Below, piece by piece: positions 1 through 11,139 of a stretch of DNA of 64,000 nucleotides (within the stretch, counting starts at the first letter, position 1; every line of letters starts with the position of its first letter). The stretch comes from Erythrobasidium yunnanense. Lineage: Eukaryota; Basidiomycota; Cystobasidiomycetes; Erythrobasidiales; Erythrobasidiaceae. The translations under genes and the position numbers were made by a program. The stretch spans positions 1,860,001 to 1,924,000 of the forward strand of contig BCJC01000003.1 in assembly GCA_001600175.1 (NCBI GenBank), given 5' to 3'. Under the pieces are notes generated by a model that did not search any database, was not told where the DNA came from, and saw only the letters and a list, made by a program, of their open reading frames with translations.

Positions 1-592
1 CTATATACGCAGCTTTGACCCATCACACTTGATGCGACCGAAAAGCCTACTACGACTACTCTCCTTATTCCTCCTGACCACTATCTTCTCTGGTATATGC
101 GCAGATGGAAGTTCGCAGATCGAACTAGAGCACTCTCGACATCTTTCACTAGCAACAGCCTACCGGATATACTTACGACTCCATAAGATACCGTACCCTG
201 ACTGCAACGGCCCTAAACGCATACACCGCGTATCTAGTGGACTGGTTTGATGAAGCTCATACAAAGAGCATGCTACCTTACGAAAGGGATTGGCGAAGAA
301 GGCTCACTTGAGCCTTAGAACTCCGAAGCTGTAGGAGAGCTGACCCTGTGTGACTGTAGATTGTTACGGCTATGTCTGATGTCAGACCACCCCTTTCACT
401 CTTGCTGGCAGTCAAAAGGCCCTCGCTCGTGTGATCACCTCTCTCTACCTATCTCCCACACCAACGCAGGCATGTTCAACAGATGGACGAGCAAGAGCAC
501 GAGCGCGAGCACGATCGAGGCAGACGCAAGGTCAGGTATCAAGAACAAGGGAGACTCGGGCACCGCCAGCAGTTATATGGTGAGGCACTTCT
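1..592. other. Left edge, no convincing gene
   Basis: Short open frames exist on the plus strand, for example 29-250 and 361-612. None has a recognisable motif, fungal-type splice junctions joining it to a neighbour, or protein-like composition. It may hold the end of a gene lying left of the window or the leader of the small ORF at 593. I make no functional claim. Confidence 0.4.
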
Positions 593-931
593 ATGTCCGC
601 TGCGTACATTGACTTACGCCAGCCATCATATGCAGACGAGCAGAACAGGAGATCGTACTACTCACCGCCTAGGCCTGAAGGGCGCTTTGGTGATTCACGA
701 AACGAAAGGCACAAGAATAGACGTGAAATGGAAAATAGCGCACGCAAGTTTGATCAATTGAGGAGGGAGACAGACCATATGGAAGCGAAATGGCAGGAAG
801 ACAAGCGACAGAAGCGCAGAGAGGAACGCAGCAAATATGTGAGTGCCTACATAAGAGGAGAATCCCCCTACGGGCGCGCCAAAGGTGACTACTTTCCTGA
901 ACTGGAGCGGGATTGGACGAAAGACTGGTGA
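593..931 (+). CDS. Small charged hypothetical protein (112 aa)
   Basis: I do not recognise this protein. The frame starts at an ATG and runs 112 codons. From about residue 35 it is strongly charged, with many Arg, Lys and Glu residues in a predicted coiled-coil-like helix, and it ends in an aromatic tail rich in Trp and Asp. Such composition is common in small nuclear or RNA-associated fungal proteins, but that is only a hint. An upstream ATG at 472 followed by a possible donor near 531 could add a short N-terminal exon. The gene converges on PHB1. A spurious ORF cannot be excluded. Confidence 0.4.
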   Translation: MSAAYIDLRQPSYADEQNRRSYYSPPRPEGRFGDSRNERHKNRREMENSARKFDQLRRETDHMEAKWQEDKRQKRREERSKYVSAYIRGESPYGRAKGDYFPELERDWTKDW

Positions 932-1113
932 GGACCACTCCAGTGAATTGCAGCTGATTGACGCTATCAAGTCCGGCTTTCGGGCGGGGGATTCATCTTA
1001 AACATTAGGAGGAAGGGGCATGCTCAATTGATACACAAGCGTTGTAAGGTTACAAGCCTTCCTGAACAGCTTCAAAGACCAGCATGTCGGGTGTCCGGAC
1101 CGTTCCATCTCTT

Positions 1114-2183
1114 CTACTGCGCTGGCACCTGTAGGAGCATGTTGCCTCCGCTGCTCGGCAGATATGTGACATTCCTGTTCTTGCTCATCGTGCCAGCGAT
1201 GTCCTTTGCAGCTTCGATCTTTCGCAGAGCGACCAGTCCTTCGCCTGCTCGGTCTAGTGCTGCTGAGATGATTTGTGCTGCCTCTGCTTCGCCTTCTGCT
1301 CGGATGACGGATGCTTGACGTTCTTGCTCACTTCGCTCGACTACGAACTTGGCTCTTTCAGCCTCTGCCAGTCGGTAAGAAAGCGATTGGTCAGCTACAT
1401 AAGTTTGCTGGTACAGCTATTGAGACTGTCTCACCCTGCTGTGCGATCTGCTTCTGCTCTACCGCTTGCGTAAACTCCTTGCCGAAGGTGAGATGCGTCA
1501 AGGACACATCGTCCAAGACAATGTTGAACTCTCGCGCTCGCTTCAAGAGATCTTCTCTTATCCTGCTACTGACGATCTCTCTTTGCGTGATGAGCTCTGC
1601 TGCATCGAATTGAGCGACGATGGCTTTCAAGACTTCATTGCCGATGGAGGGCAGAACACGCTCTGAAGATGGGCCAAAAAGGTCAGCTAGCTTGTAGACT
1701 ACAGCTTACATTAACGCACCATCGTAATCGCTTCCCAGTGTGCGGTAGATAGAGCTTAGATGCTGGATGTCTGGCCTCGACATTACTCTGAGCGTCAGGG
1801 AGACTTGCTGCAGATCTTTCGAGCCGGTCGTCGTGCTGATGTTTCTTGGCTTGATTCTGACATCGTACAGGATAGCTCGCTGCAGCCATGGGACGAGGAA
1901 GTGTGTTCCTTCGCCGACTGCCTTGTCTTTTACACCTGCAAATCGGTCAAACCTGGCAGCGAAGGGATCAGTTTCAAAGCTACTAGGACGTTACCAACGA
2001 TGTGGATGCAACCTACATGACCGCTCTGTGACCTCCTGGAACATCGTAGATGCTCGCTTGAACGGTTGCGACGCCCAAAAGAAGCGGCACTGCAAGGATC
2101 GCACAAGATCAGCAAGACTCTACTGCAGCATCTCATGCTTCTGATCCTGACTAACCTGCTAATCTCCCAACTACTGCTGACAT
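1114..2183 (-). CDS. PHB1: Prohibitin-1 (PHB1), 270 aa
   Basis: Five exons join in frame: 2156-2183, 2017-2089, 1720-1952, 1435-1662 and 1114-1364. The product has a short N-terminal hydrophobic anchor, the SPFH core ([18 protein letters not shown], then LYDVRIKPR and [10 protein letters not shown]) and the PHB1-diagnostic [14 protein letters not shown] and [14 protein letters not shown] segments. A coiled coil with [10 protein letters not shown] follows, and the C-terminus is LLQVPAQ. Prohibitins form a ring complex of PHB1 and PHB2 in the mitochondrial inner membrane that holds and stabilises membrane proteins and the m-AAA protease. FDAAEL rather than FNASQL separates this from PHB2. Length fits the family (about 270-280 aa). 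It is divergent from the membrane-protein gene at 2912. Confidence 0.95.
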
Positions 2184-2911
2184 TTCGAGGGTGTCGATGT
2201 GAAGAAGGCGAACGAGATTCGGCAAAGAGACTAGTCAAGTTCGAGCGATTGGTCCCTTCTCTGTCAGATCAAATGCTACATATCACACGGTAAGCGATAT
2301 GCTCAAGGTCGCCGGCGAGCTTCTCCAACTCTTTTGCCCGTATGCTTCTGCAACCGCGACAAGCTGCGAGAACTTCAAGCTTGTCAGGGCTGACAGACAG
2401 AATATGGCAGTCTCCCGCTACGTAAAACCTTCGCGATCCTTCCGAACTCACCTCCCAGAAGTTCCAGCTCAGAAGTCGAACAATCCGCGGCGGTGCCTGC
2501 CGTTTGCTATTGCGTCAAGCTTTTCCTCCAGTTGCTGGCCTGACGAAATGCAGTCCTCTTTCTTCCCTCCTCAACATTAACCCGCGGTCCAACCAGTTGC
2601 TAGGCCGCCAACAAACGATTTAATCCAGTCGATCCTTTCTACCACTAACCTCAAGACCAGGCAGCAAAGGCAATCCTGCGTCTCCTCTACTCTTGATCAC
2701 ACAGATCGTCTCTAACCACGCCCACTAAGTTCCCGAAATGTCCGGCTGTGAGTTCAGCAGAATATGGAATTGCGTCTCTTAGGCGATCAGCTGATAGCAA
2801 ACGGAAAAATGGACCAGCAGGGTGGAGCGTCAGCTTGAATTTCGCAAGAAGGGGAGAGACAAAGAGAAAAAGATGTGAGAGGTGAAAAGCTGACTTGTCG
2901 TTCACAGATTG
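2184..2911. promoter_or_regulatory. Divergent intergenic region PHB1 / membrane-protein gene
   Basis: About 730 bases separate the PHB1 start from the next start codon. Short frames occur on both strands but none connects by splicing to a recognisable protein. An ATG at 2738 followed by a good donor (GTGAGT) could mark a 5' leader exon of the downstream gene, but splicing it to the next exon gives an immediate stop, so I treat it as noncoding. Confidence 0.4.
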
Positions 2912-3789
2912 ATGCGGTCCCCGCCCACGACTGCAGCCCCAAAGAAGGTTAGAGGTAAGTTGAACCTTGCTGCTGTGAAAGATTCTTACTTATACACTTG
3001 AACAGGCGGCGGTAGCGGCTTGGTTATGGTCGGCTGGATCCTCCTCCGCTTAGTTCTCGGTGTCCAGCAAGGGTTCATCTTCGAGCTCCTTGGCGCTTTC
3101 ATCCTGTCGCAGACTGGTTTCAAGCAACGCGACTATAGGACTCATCGCAATGCAGATGCGATTGTATTCATTGTATGTCGTGGGGAAGCCGTGCTGTAGC
3201 ACTGTAGCTGATCAAGTATCCGATCGGCAGGGTACTATTGGAGGCTTGACTATGGGTCTGATTTTAATCATACTGGACGTACTTACTGCAAATTCTCGCG
3301 CTCTTGGTGATGTCGAACCACCTATCCGAGGCGCTCAGAAGATGCGACCTGAACCAGAATGGAATCCTAACGCGACATCTGCCCGCAATCAAGCAGCATT
3401 GAGACTCATCATCTGGCCCGCTTACGCTGCTATCTCTGGAGGTGGGTATTTAGCTCTAAGCTCCCCTGCCTATGCTAAATGCCCGATCTCGACAGCTGTC
3501 GGCACGCTATTATGGCACTTACACAAGAACTCGAAGCCAGAGCCGTATGCAGGCTCTCGTGCTGGTACTGGTAAGCTCGATCTGCCATCCCTCCCTTCAA
3601 GGTTGCAGCTGATGTATACCTGGCTCGCATCACAGGAGCTATCGTTCAAGTTGTCGGAGCTGTAAGTCAAGTCCAGTCTACTCGACCGTGTCCACACAGC
3701 TAACGGCCACCTATCACTAGGCCGTATCGGTCTCTGCACCGTCGCTGATACAGCTACTCACCTTACTCGGAGCTGGCAATAAGAAGTAA
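2912..3789 (+). CDS. Fungal multi-pass membrane protein, tandem copy 1 (196 aa)
   Basis: Family not recognised. Six exons join in frame: 2912-2954, 3006-3172, 3231-3441, 3496-3570, 3636-3661 and 3721-3789. The chain has several hydrophobic stretches (near GLVMVGWILLRLVLGV, GGLTMGLILIILDVL and LRLIIWPAYAAISGA) and a C-terminal hydrophobic segment ending in Lys-Lys, which could act as an ER-retrieval signal. It is paralogous to the next gene along its whole length, with introns at equivalent positions (for example after the VFI codons and inside ISG). The copy at 4331 has a longer N-terminus starting MSGYG, so the true start here may lie in an upstream exon I could not join. Localisation and function are unknown. 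Confidence 0.8.
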
Positions 3790-4330
3790 TCGGTCATATC
3801 TGATTGGTCAAAAGAAGTTAGGGGCAAGAGAAGGAGCTTACTGCATTATAATACTGCTGGAACCACGTAATATAGGAACACTCTCGTTGCATTACACTTT
3901 TACCTGCATTTCAACTGAGTTAGCTTGCTCATCCTGTCTTCTGCAGAGTGCGGAGCCTTCCCATGATTTCGCTGCACGACGCATACGGGGGTGACTGAGG
4001 TTGCTGCACACGCTAATGCAGGATGCTAATTATATTCACCTAATCACTGACCTAGTCAGCAGCCGGAGTGATAGGCAAAGAATGCAATGATGTCGGACAT
4101 GAAGCACGAAAATTCATATAGGCCAGCTTGACGGACAAGAAGGCGATGCCCGCAGAAAATTTCGGTTCACTATGGCGAAAGCAGGCTTTCTGAATCTACC
4201 AACCAACATCTATAATTTTGAGCGCATCAGCCAGAAGTCTCCAAAGACCACGGCATAGCCAATCCACCACTTTCATTCAGACACTTCATACGAATACTTC
4301 CGAAATCTTCTTAAAAATCGTTACTTCACC
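3790..4330. other. Intergenic between the tandem membrane-protein genes
   Basis: No open frame with protein-like composition. It should hold the terminator of copy 1 and the promoter of copy 2. I see no repeat or RNA gene. Confidence 0.5.
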
Positions 4331-5256
4331 ATGAGCGGATACGGCCCAGCAGGCTTTAGTTGGTCATTGAACTTCAACAACTCCCTTATTCAGATGAAGG
4401 CTCCTCCCGTCACGCGTATAGGCGGTAATCGAGCCGTGGTCCTGGCAGCGTGGGCGATTATGCGGCTTTCGCTAGGCGTCATATATGGTATTGTGAGTGT
4501 CCTATGCTAATCTGCCAGCAGACGAGAACGAGATACCGCTTACTCGCCAATTCCAGATCTTCGAGACAGTTGGCTACATGGTTTTGGCGCAGACTGGCTA
4601 CAGAGGCAGAGACTTCCGACCGACGCATGGCAGACCTCACGCACAAGTCTTCATCGTAAATTAATTGCGTGCCCGACAGATGACGCTGATCCTGATGTCT
4701 AATACAGGGCTCGCTCGGAGGCTTAGCAATGGGACTGCTTCTTATGCTCTTCGATGCTGGAGTTGCGAGAGTGAGGGCGATCGGAGATTACGAGCCTCTC
4801 CCTCGTCCGGGTGGAAGACCTGTGCCTCCAGCGCCGCTATCGCTTCCGGACATACTGGCCGTGCGCAATCAGGCTGCTGTGAGGACGTTTCTCTGGCCGT
4901 TACTGTCTGTGATCTCGGGCTGTGAGTAACCAAGGGTGCAGACCATGTATCTTGAGCTGATGAGATCCCTGTAGATGTCGGCTCATCTTTATGGCATCTC
5001 AGTATCAACACGCGGCCGCAGCCAAATGCAGGTGAGCTGACTGTCTCTCTTTGCACGACATATACCGAATGACGGCCTGCATAAGGAACTCGCGGTGGCA
5101 CGGCAGCTGTCGTGCAGATCGTTGGCAGGTGGGTAACATCCTGGATGTCATGATGGAAAGGCTGAAGAGCTCGTTCGTAGTGCGGTGACAGTGTCGGCGC
5201 CTTCACTGCTGCAATTCCTGCTCCTAATCGCAGCAGGCAATCGGGCCGCCAAATAA
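4331..5256 (+). CDS. Fungal multi-pass membrane protein, tandem copy 2 (216 aa)
   Basis: Six exons join in frame: 4331-4492, 4557-4655, 4708-4921, 4975-5031, 5086-5128 and 5181-5256. It is a full-length paralogue of the gene at 2912: IFETVGYMVLAQTGYRGRDF matches IFELLGAFILSQTGFKQRDY, GGLAMGLLLMLFDAGVARVR matches GGLTMGLILIILDVLTANSR, and VSAPSLLQFLLLIAAG matches VSAPSLIQLLTLLGAG. Several membrane segments are predicted. The N-terminus (MSGYGPAG onward) is longer than in copy 1. No known family or catalytic motif is evident. The shared intron layout shows an old tandem duplication at gene level rather than a retrocopy. Confidence 0.85.
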
Positions 5257-5393
5257 ACATCCAAATGAATGCACCAAGCGCGCCAAAAGATTTGTCCATA
5301 ACATGCCCATGTAGCCACGCCAGTAGAACCTTCAAGGGCGTAATCACATTCTACTTAACCCTTCTAACGCCCCAAATGGTCCAGTATTCCTGT

Positions 5394-6254
5394 TTACGCG
5401 TCTACCTTGTGATCTACGCAGACAGTATCAGCTCCAGAACCGCTTCGTCGACGAGCGGAGGTACTCACATCCAGCATCTCCTAGCTCTTTACCGTTGATT
5501 GTAACAGGGTCTGCCGCCAAGAGAATGAAGTATATGCGTCCCCAGGTGTCTGATGTGCTTCTCCAGCCGTGAATGGTGCCTCTTTGTACCTATTGACGGC
5601 AAGTCACTGTCAAATTCGATGCTCGTACCAGCTTGTCCTTCTCACTCACGCAGACATCACCCTTCTTCATCAAGACCTCTTTGCCGTCGTCTAGTACAAG
5701 ATAGCACTCTCCTTCCATGATAATGCCATAGTCAATACTGTATAAGTATGTTCAGCTTTCGGCTGCTAAATCCTAATATCCTACAGAGCCTTACGATGAA
5801 GTCCGGTGGAAGGGCGAATTGGAATGAGCTGGAAAGAAGCTGTCAGGAAAAACCTCTCTCATGGGTTGCTGGATGCTACTTACGTGGGATATCCACTATT
5901 CTCAGGACGGATCCTCCGGTGTTGCTGTCGTATCTTTTAGCTTAAGTGTATCTAGGCTCGCGCATTTCAGGCCGACCTAAGCTTCTTTGCATCTTCTGAG
6001 AGCGCTAGATCGCGCTCATCCATATTGTCCCAAGGTGACTTGTCTGTAGTCCAGAGATGGGCGAAGCGGGCTGAAGCTCCGTCTTGTGTGCTGACGGGAG
6101 TAGCCTTGATCTGTTCGTCTTTCCAGCTATAACAGGAAACGTGAGGACAGCTCGCAATTGTCAGCTTTCACAAAGCCTACACGACTGCCTGCCCCTCGGC
6201 GGTATGGCCGGTGACTACTCTTCGGATTGTTGGGCTCAGAGGATCGTTGGACAT
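5394..6254 (-). CDS. Cupin-domain protein (178 aa)
   Basis: Seven exons join in frame: 6181-6254, 5977-6126, 5884-5933, 5795-5828, 5650-5737, 5469-5589 and 5394-5413. The conserved beta-barrel core reads SVLRIVDIP, HSNSPFHRTSSIDYGIIMEG, YLVLDDGKEVLMKKGDV and VQRGTIHGWRST, the usual order of the two cupin motifs. The His residues of the HSNSPFHR and TIHGW motifs are likely metal ligands. Fungal relatives are small single-domain cupins of unknown substrate, sometimes near aromatic or xenobiotic catabolism genes. It converges on membrane copy 2 and lies back to back with fumarylacetoacetase, a catabolic enzyme. A functional link is only inference. Confidence 0.88.
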
Positions 6255-6491
6255 GGCGGCAGCAGAGAGTCTTGTCTAGATGTTCTGTACAGCTCGTACT
6301 TGATGAAAGGAGCTTAAAGAGCGACGAAGCCGCTATGATACGCAGATCAATCTTTTGCGCGGCGACCCACCTCGGAACGGCGGAAGCGGTACCCGGCGTG
6401 CTTCTGGCGCTTCTGCAAAGAGAAGCGTACATCAGGCTACCTCTTCACTCGAGAAGTACTTCAAGAGGTTGACATTTTATATCCTTACATT

Positions 6492-8030
6492 ATGTCCAGC
6501 TGGATTCCCGCAAGCAGCGATAGCGACTTCTCCATTCACAATGTCCCTTTTGGCCTGATCTCAACCGCTCAAAATGCGAAGACTCGACCGGCGACACGTA
6601 TCGGTGACACTGTCGTGGATCTGTCTCTGGTTGCCAAAGCCGGTCTACTAGATCATGGGGAATTGTCCAAAGAAGCTATTGCGAGTCTTTCAGAGGTATG
6701 GCAATTATTTCAGCTGAGAACGAACAAGTCCTGAGGAAGACAATGTCATCTCAGTCAACTCTAGCAACTCTGGCTGCCCTTCCCGCTGCAGATAGGCGGA
6801 ACACGCGTCTGGCTATTCAGAAGCTCTTGAGCGGAAGCGACAAACCGAGCAACTTCCCTCAAGAAGCTTTGATCGACAGCAAAGATGTCAAGATGCACGT
6901 ACCTATGCCCATTGGGGACTACACCGATTTTTGTATAGCGTCCGTTTCAAAGCTTTAGCATGGCATTACGTACGGAGTCTGACCGTGGTTCTGCGCCGAT
7001 TAGGATTGAGCATATGAAGAATGTGAGAGCGCAGAGCTGCATCTACTACGATTGAAGGCTAACCGAGTTGGGATAGGCCGGCCGAGCGATAGCAGGCGAC
7101 CCGAGGATACCTCCGCAGATGCCTTATATGCCTATAGGATACCATGGGCGCGCGAGCTCCGTTGTTCCTTCTGGAGTACCCTTCAAGCGTCCGCTGGGTC
7201 AGTTTAGACCATCTCCTGGGGCCGAGCCTATCTTTGGACCCTCGCGGAAGCTCGATTACGAGGTCGAGATGGCGTTCTTTGTCTCGAGGTCGACACAGCT
7301 AGGCGAGACCATCAAGATCGCTGAAGCTGAAGATGCTATCTTTGGAGCGGTCCTGATGAACGGTAGGTCTGCCAATCGGCTTTCCGGCAGCAGAGCTGAC
7401 AGCATTGATAGACTGGTCTGCCCGAGATATCCAAGGCTTCGAGATAACACCGCTGGGTCCATTTCAAGGCAAGAACTTCTGCACTACAATCAGTCCCTGG
7501 GTGGTCACGCTCGATGCGTTGAAGCCTTACGAAGTGCCCTTGTGCGAGAGACTGGTTCCCGAGTTCAAGTACCTGAGTCACCGTACGAACATGGCTCACG
7601 ATATCAACTTGTCGGTTGTGATCGAGACAGCCGATGAGCAGATTTCCGTAGCGGACAAGATCCGAGCGACAGACTTCTACTGGAGTATGCCTCAGTTGCT
7701 TGTTCATCAGTCTATCTCGGGCTGCAACGTGAATGTCGGGGATCTGATTGCGACTGGAACCTGTTCAGGCGAGACGGATGTGAGTCGCTCAGGACTGGGA
7801 TCGTAGACATAGTTGCGAAGACTGATACACCCGATACGCAGGACTCGCTTGGATCGCTGGTGGAACTATCTCGAGGCGGAAACAAGCCATGGAAGACCCC
7901 TTCTGGCAAAGAGCGGACCTTCATCGAAGATGGCGACAATGTGATCTTCTATGGGTATTGCGAGAAGGATGGTAAACGCGTCGGCTTTGGTGAATGTGCA
8001 GGGAAGGTCTTGCCGGCAGACGAGTTCTGA
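6492..8030 (+). CDS. FAH: Fumarylacetoacetase (416 aa)
   Basis: This enzyme catalyses the last step of tyrosine and phenylalanine catabolism, splitting fumarylacetoacetate into fumarate and acetoacetate. Six exons: 6492-6695, 6755-6939, 7004-7022, 7077-7362, 7412-7779 and 7842-8030, with length matching the family (about 420 aa). The N-terminal SH3-like domain starts with FSIHNVPFGLIS and is followed by MHVPMPIGDYTDF, MPIGYHGRASSVV, LDYEVEMAFF and DWSARDIQGFE. The family's metal-binding Asp and Glu residues fall in DYTDF, YEVEM and DWSARD. The donor at 6940 (GTCCGT) was chosen because it keeps frame into the short IEHMKN exon; that junction is the least certain. Confidence 0.95.
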
Positions 8031-8163
8031 GAATCGAGCTCGCAGAAGCTCGTTCCGGCCTAGCTTTATTATAGAGCGCTCTTGAAGTGTTGTTATGCAG
8101 CGGTTGTGAGATTCAGAGTGGTGTCAGTGTAGATACTGAAGCCTGGCTTGACAAGCAGGCAAT

Positions 8164-8734
8164 ATGTTCGAACTGGATAATGAGGAGGAGCTGCTGCGTG
8201 GCTGCGAAGCTGCATTGGCGATTCCAGAGGTGCGCAAGTATTGGGAGCACAACAAGCTGCGCCTTGCCTCGTGGTGGGCAACCCATATCCGCAAACCGCG
8301 AGCGCGTCGGCCTAAGACGCGTCTCACAGCTGGGAGAGCTCGAGGCAGGCTGCGTCGCCAAGTTGGTGATCTTCCAGAGCCAGAAGTGCCTAGACAGATG
8401 AACTTTCCCGGGCCTGTGGTGAGAATTGGCCTCAACGAGCCCATTCCGGTCGGCGGGATGGATACCTTCGTGCCATTAAGCATTTACATAAGAGGAGCAC
8501 ATCTTCTTCTATTCGCATTCGCGACAGACGCTCAGGGACTGGTGCATCGACCAGGCTCTAGCTTTGAACAGCTACGCTCGTCGCTTCTACCAAAGAAAGA
8601 CTGCTCCTCAAGGCCAGCAAGCCAGCAAAGAACAGCTCGAAATGGTCGAAGGTGCTTTGTACAGCGATGCGACTCACCGTGCAGCTCTTGATGTCCCATT
8701 CTGTGATCCATTCTGCAAATGCAGCACAGGATAG
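8164..8734 (+). CDS. Hypothetical protein (153 aa) overlapping the next gene
   Basis: Not recognised. Two exons, 8164-8418 and 8528-8734, join in phase 0 at a GTGAGA donor and a CGACAG acceptor. The N-terminal half is acidic and then Trp- and Arg-rich (KYWEHNKLRLASWW). The C-terminal half reads like structured protein (LRDWCIDQALALNSYARRFY) and ends in a Cys-containing tail (FCDPFCKC). The last 44 bases overlap, in another frame, the first in-frame ATG of the EVE gene at 8691. Same-strand overlaps are unusual in fungi, so either this model or that start is wrong. Function unknown. Confidence 0.45.
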
Positions 8735-10028
8735 CGATGCCCGCGAGCCGGCGTATTGGCTAGCTAAGGCTGAGCCAGATAGCCGTATCGTGAAAGGTGA
8801 AGCTCTCCGTCTCCTTAGCTCTATGTAGAAGCTGAGGCAATCCGACCTTAGGCAAAGACGTGGCCTTCTCGGTTGACCACTTTGAAGCCCGAGGGTAGGT
8901 CTCACCTAGAAAGCAAGCGACTAGCTTTGCTTACAGATAGCTCTCGTAGCACTGAGCACTGGGATGGCGCAAGTCCCTACGAACTCCATCTCCTGCGACT
9001 CTTAAGTCTGACTTTATATGTCCCTCACAGGTCCGGAACGCGCAGGCGGGAAAGTACCTGAAGAGCGAGATGAAGAAAGGTGATAAAGTGAATGACAAGC
9101 TGATTGCGCCTGCCAGTTACTGACGGGAATGCCGCAGGTCCTGTTTTACCACTCAAATACAAAAGTCCCTGGTGAGTACATACTTCATGTAAGCTTTACC
9201 ATGCTGATACGTGCCACGTAGGCGTCGCTGCTTTCGCCGAAGTATGTCTCTCCGATTGCGACAGAGTGTGACTTACTAATTTGGCCTTGCCCAGGTGTCG
9301 AAGGAAGGCTATCCAGACCGTAAGCCGGCAGATAGACTATTGGGACGCTTGACTGACGCTTTCAGAACTCAGACACTGCATGGGACCCGTTCGTCGATCC
9401 TATACATGCGCGATAGCTAGCCCTGACAGCTTGACGATGCAGTGAACACCCATACTACGATGCCAAGACCGATAAAGAGAAGCCTAAGTGGTTTATGGTA
9501 GGCTTTTGAGTAGCTTTGACGGGATGCTGATTCGCTGAAGCGGATTTTAGGTCGACGTGACGTTCAAGGAGCGGGTGCCTCACTTCGTCCCTCTGAGCCT
9601 ATACAAATACCTGGCGGAGACAACGAGCGTACCAGAGAGCCTGAACTATCTAACGCAAGAGCATTTGGCTGCCATCAAGGCCATGCCTCTAATCAATCGA
9701 GGGCGATTATCTGTACAGCCGGTGTCAAAGGTGATATCTACAGCCATGTTCGGGCTTCACAGCATGCTGATGATATGCTACGTTCGTGTAGCTCGCATAC
9801 GAAGCCACCGAGCTTCTTGGTCGCAACGGAGGTTTTAACGACATAGGCAAGAAGCCAGCCCGAAAGCCGGCAGCTAAAGGGAAGCGGAAAGCTAAAGCCG
9901 ATGAAGAAGATGAAGATGACGAGGGAGGACACCTGGATGTCGAGGACCCCGCCGCCGATGATGCCGATACTAAAGCAGATCCAGCTCAGCCTCTTCGGCA
10001 AAGTCAACGGAAAAAGGCGAAGAAGTGA
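8691..10028 (+). CDS. EVE-domain protein (thymocyte nuclear protein 1 type), 266 aa
   Basis: Eleven short exons assemble in frame: 8691-8796, 8852-8894, 8941-8968, 9031-9087, 9138-9171, 9222-9241, 9295-9319, 9373-9388, 9443-9497, 9551-9730 and 9792-10028. The EVE fold is clear: YWLAKAEPDSRIVKGKDVAF, STEHWDGVRNAQAGKYLKSE, VLFYHSNTKVPGVAAFAEV, TAWDPEHPYYDAKT and VDVTFKERVPHFVPL. EVE domains are PUA-like and bind modified bases in DNA or RNA. A basic tail with an acidic block follows (about residues 195-266), typical of nuclear members. The intron after WDG is GC-AG (8969-9030). The N-terminal ATG is the only in-frame one upstream of YWLAK, but see the overlap with the preceding ORF. Confidence 0.92.
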
Positions 10029-10134
10029 TACACTACACGAATATGCTGTTGTATCTCTACTTGAATTGGCTATGCTGAGTATGCTGTCTGGGGACCTGTT
10101 CGATCTATTCTGGATGCAAAAGGGCATAGCCGAG

Positions 10135-10662
10135 CTAATGTTTCTCGATAAGTGGAGCTTCAGCAGCGTGGTTGTCCACCTCAACATCGAATACGACCAT
10201 CCTGCCATCTTCAAACAGAAGGACCTCCTTCTTCTGGTCACCGATCAATGAGCTTGCAGATCTGGGCGAGATGCAGAAGCCGGCCAATCTTTCCTCATCC
10301 TCGTCATTCTGAGGTACGAATGTGTATTCGTTAAGCTGAATTGGTCGCTGTCTGAAAGACTCGATGCGGTTCCAGACGGAGCTTATGAGCATTAAGCTGA
10401 GCATAAGGGTACAATGACCAATCAATGAGAGTAGCGTGCTGCTCAAGAAGAAGTGTCAGAGCAAAAGACAGCCTATGGACTGCAAAGACACGCACGCCCA
10501 GAGCAAGATGCTGCATGCACGAGGCCAGCCGGCGATAGTTGCTTCGGCCATGCCTTTGTACTCGAGCTTGCTGGCGACAGCTGCGATAGCTGATGGTGAT
10601 GGAATATAGGAGGTAGCGGAGTGTAGGTCTGCTTCTGTTATACTGGAAACGAGTGGTGCCAT
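10135..10662 (-). CDS. Small membrane protein of unknown function (157 aa)
   Basis: Two exons, 10496-10662 and 10135-10441, join across a GTGCGT donor; the acceptor may lie three bases further in. The N-terminal third is polar. It is followed by a hydrophobic stretch of about 35 residues around the junction (SILLWA, LLSLIGHCTLMLSLMLISSV) that could be one long or two short membrane segments. The C-terminal part is soluble with acidic clusters (PQNDEDEERLAGF and LLFEDGRMVVFDVEVD). No family is recognised. It converges on the EVE gene with about 106 bases between the stops. Confidence 0.6.
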
Positions 10663-11139
10663 GTTACGTGGTCTGCTTATTTCGAAGGTCTACTTGGCTG
10701 ACTTATTGTGAGTGCGAGTGAGGAAGAGACAGAGCTAGAAGGAGTCGCGATTTCATCAGCGCCTAACCGTCAGGTCTAGACGCCCTTTGTCTTCTGTGTT
10801 AGCCAAATTCACGGATGAAACCCTGAGGTGGATCGCTCCCTGTGTTTGTGTAACGGTCTCGGGTTTGATACTTTCTTCAAACGATTACAAAGCGATATGT
10901 TATCGGAGTTAACAATGTGAAAATCGAAGGAGTGGAAGCGAGCTGAGCTCAAATGAGAGTGAAGGATTCGGGAAGGTGTGATTGTAGTGTACACGTACGA
11001 CGGAAAGCTCTAATCACGTCTCGGGACGCGACAGACGGGTCACCAGACGAGCGGATTGTTTGCTGATCGAACTCGCACGTAAGATCTGCGCTTTCGCTTT
11101 GGGTTGTTGAGTAGCTTGAGCCTGTTGAAGACGCTCTTG
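10663..11139. other. Intergenic, no gene seen
   Basis: No reading frame here has convincing composition. It should contain the promoter of the small minus-strand membrane-protein gene and the 3' region of the large multi-pass protein gene, also on minus. Confidence 0.4.

Noticed and set aside
29-250. Short ORF with a hydrophobic N-terminus at the window edge
   Set aside because: It looks like a possible signal peptide, but the remainder is short, ends without a domain and has no joinable exon in the window.
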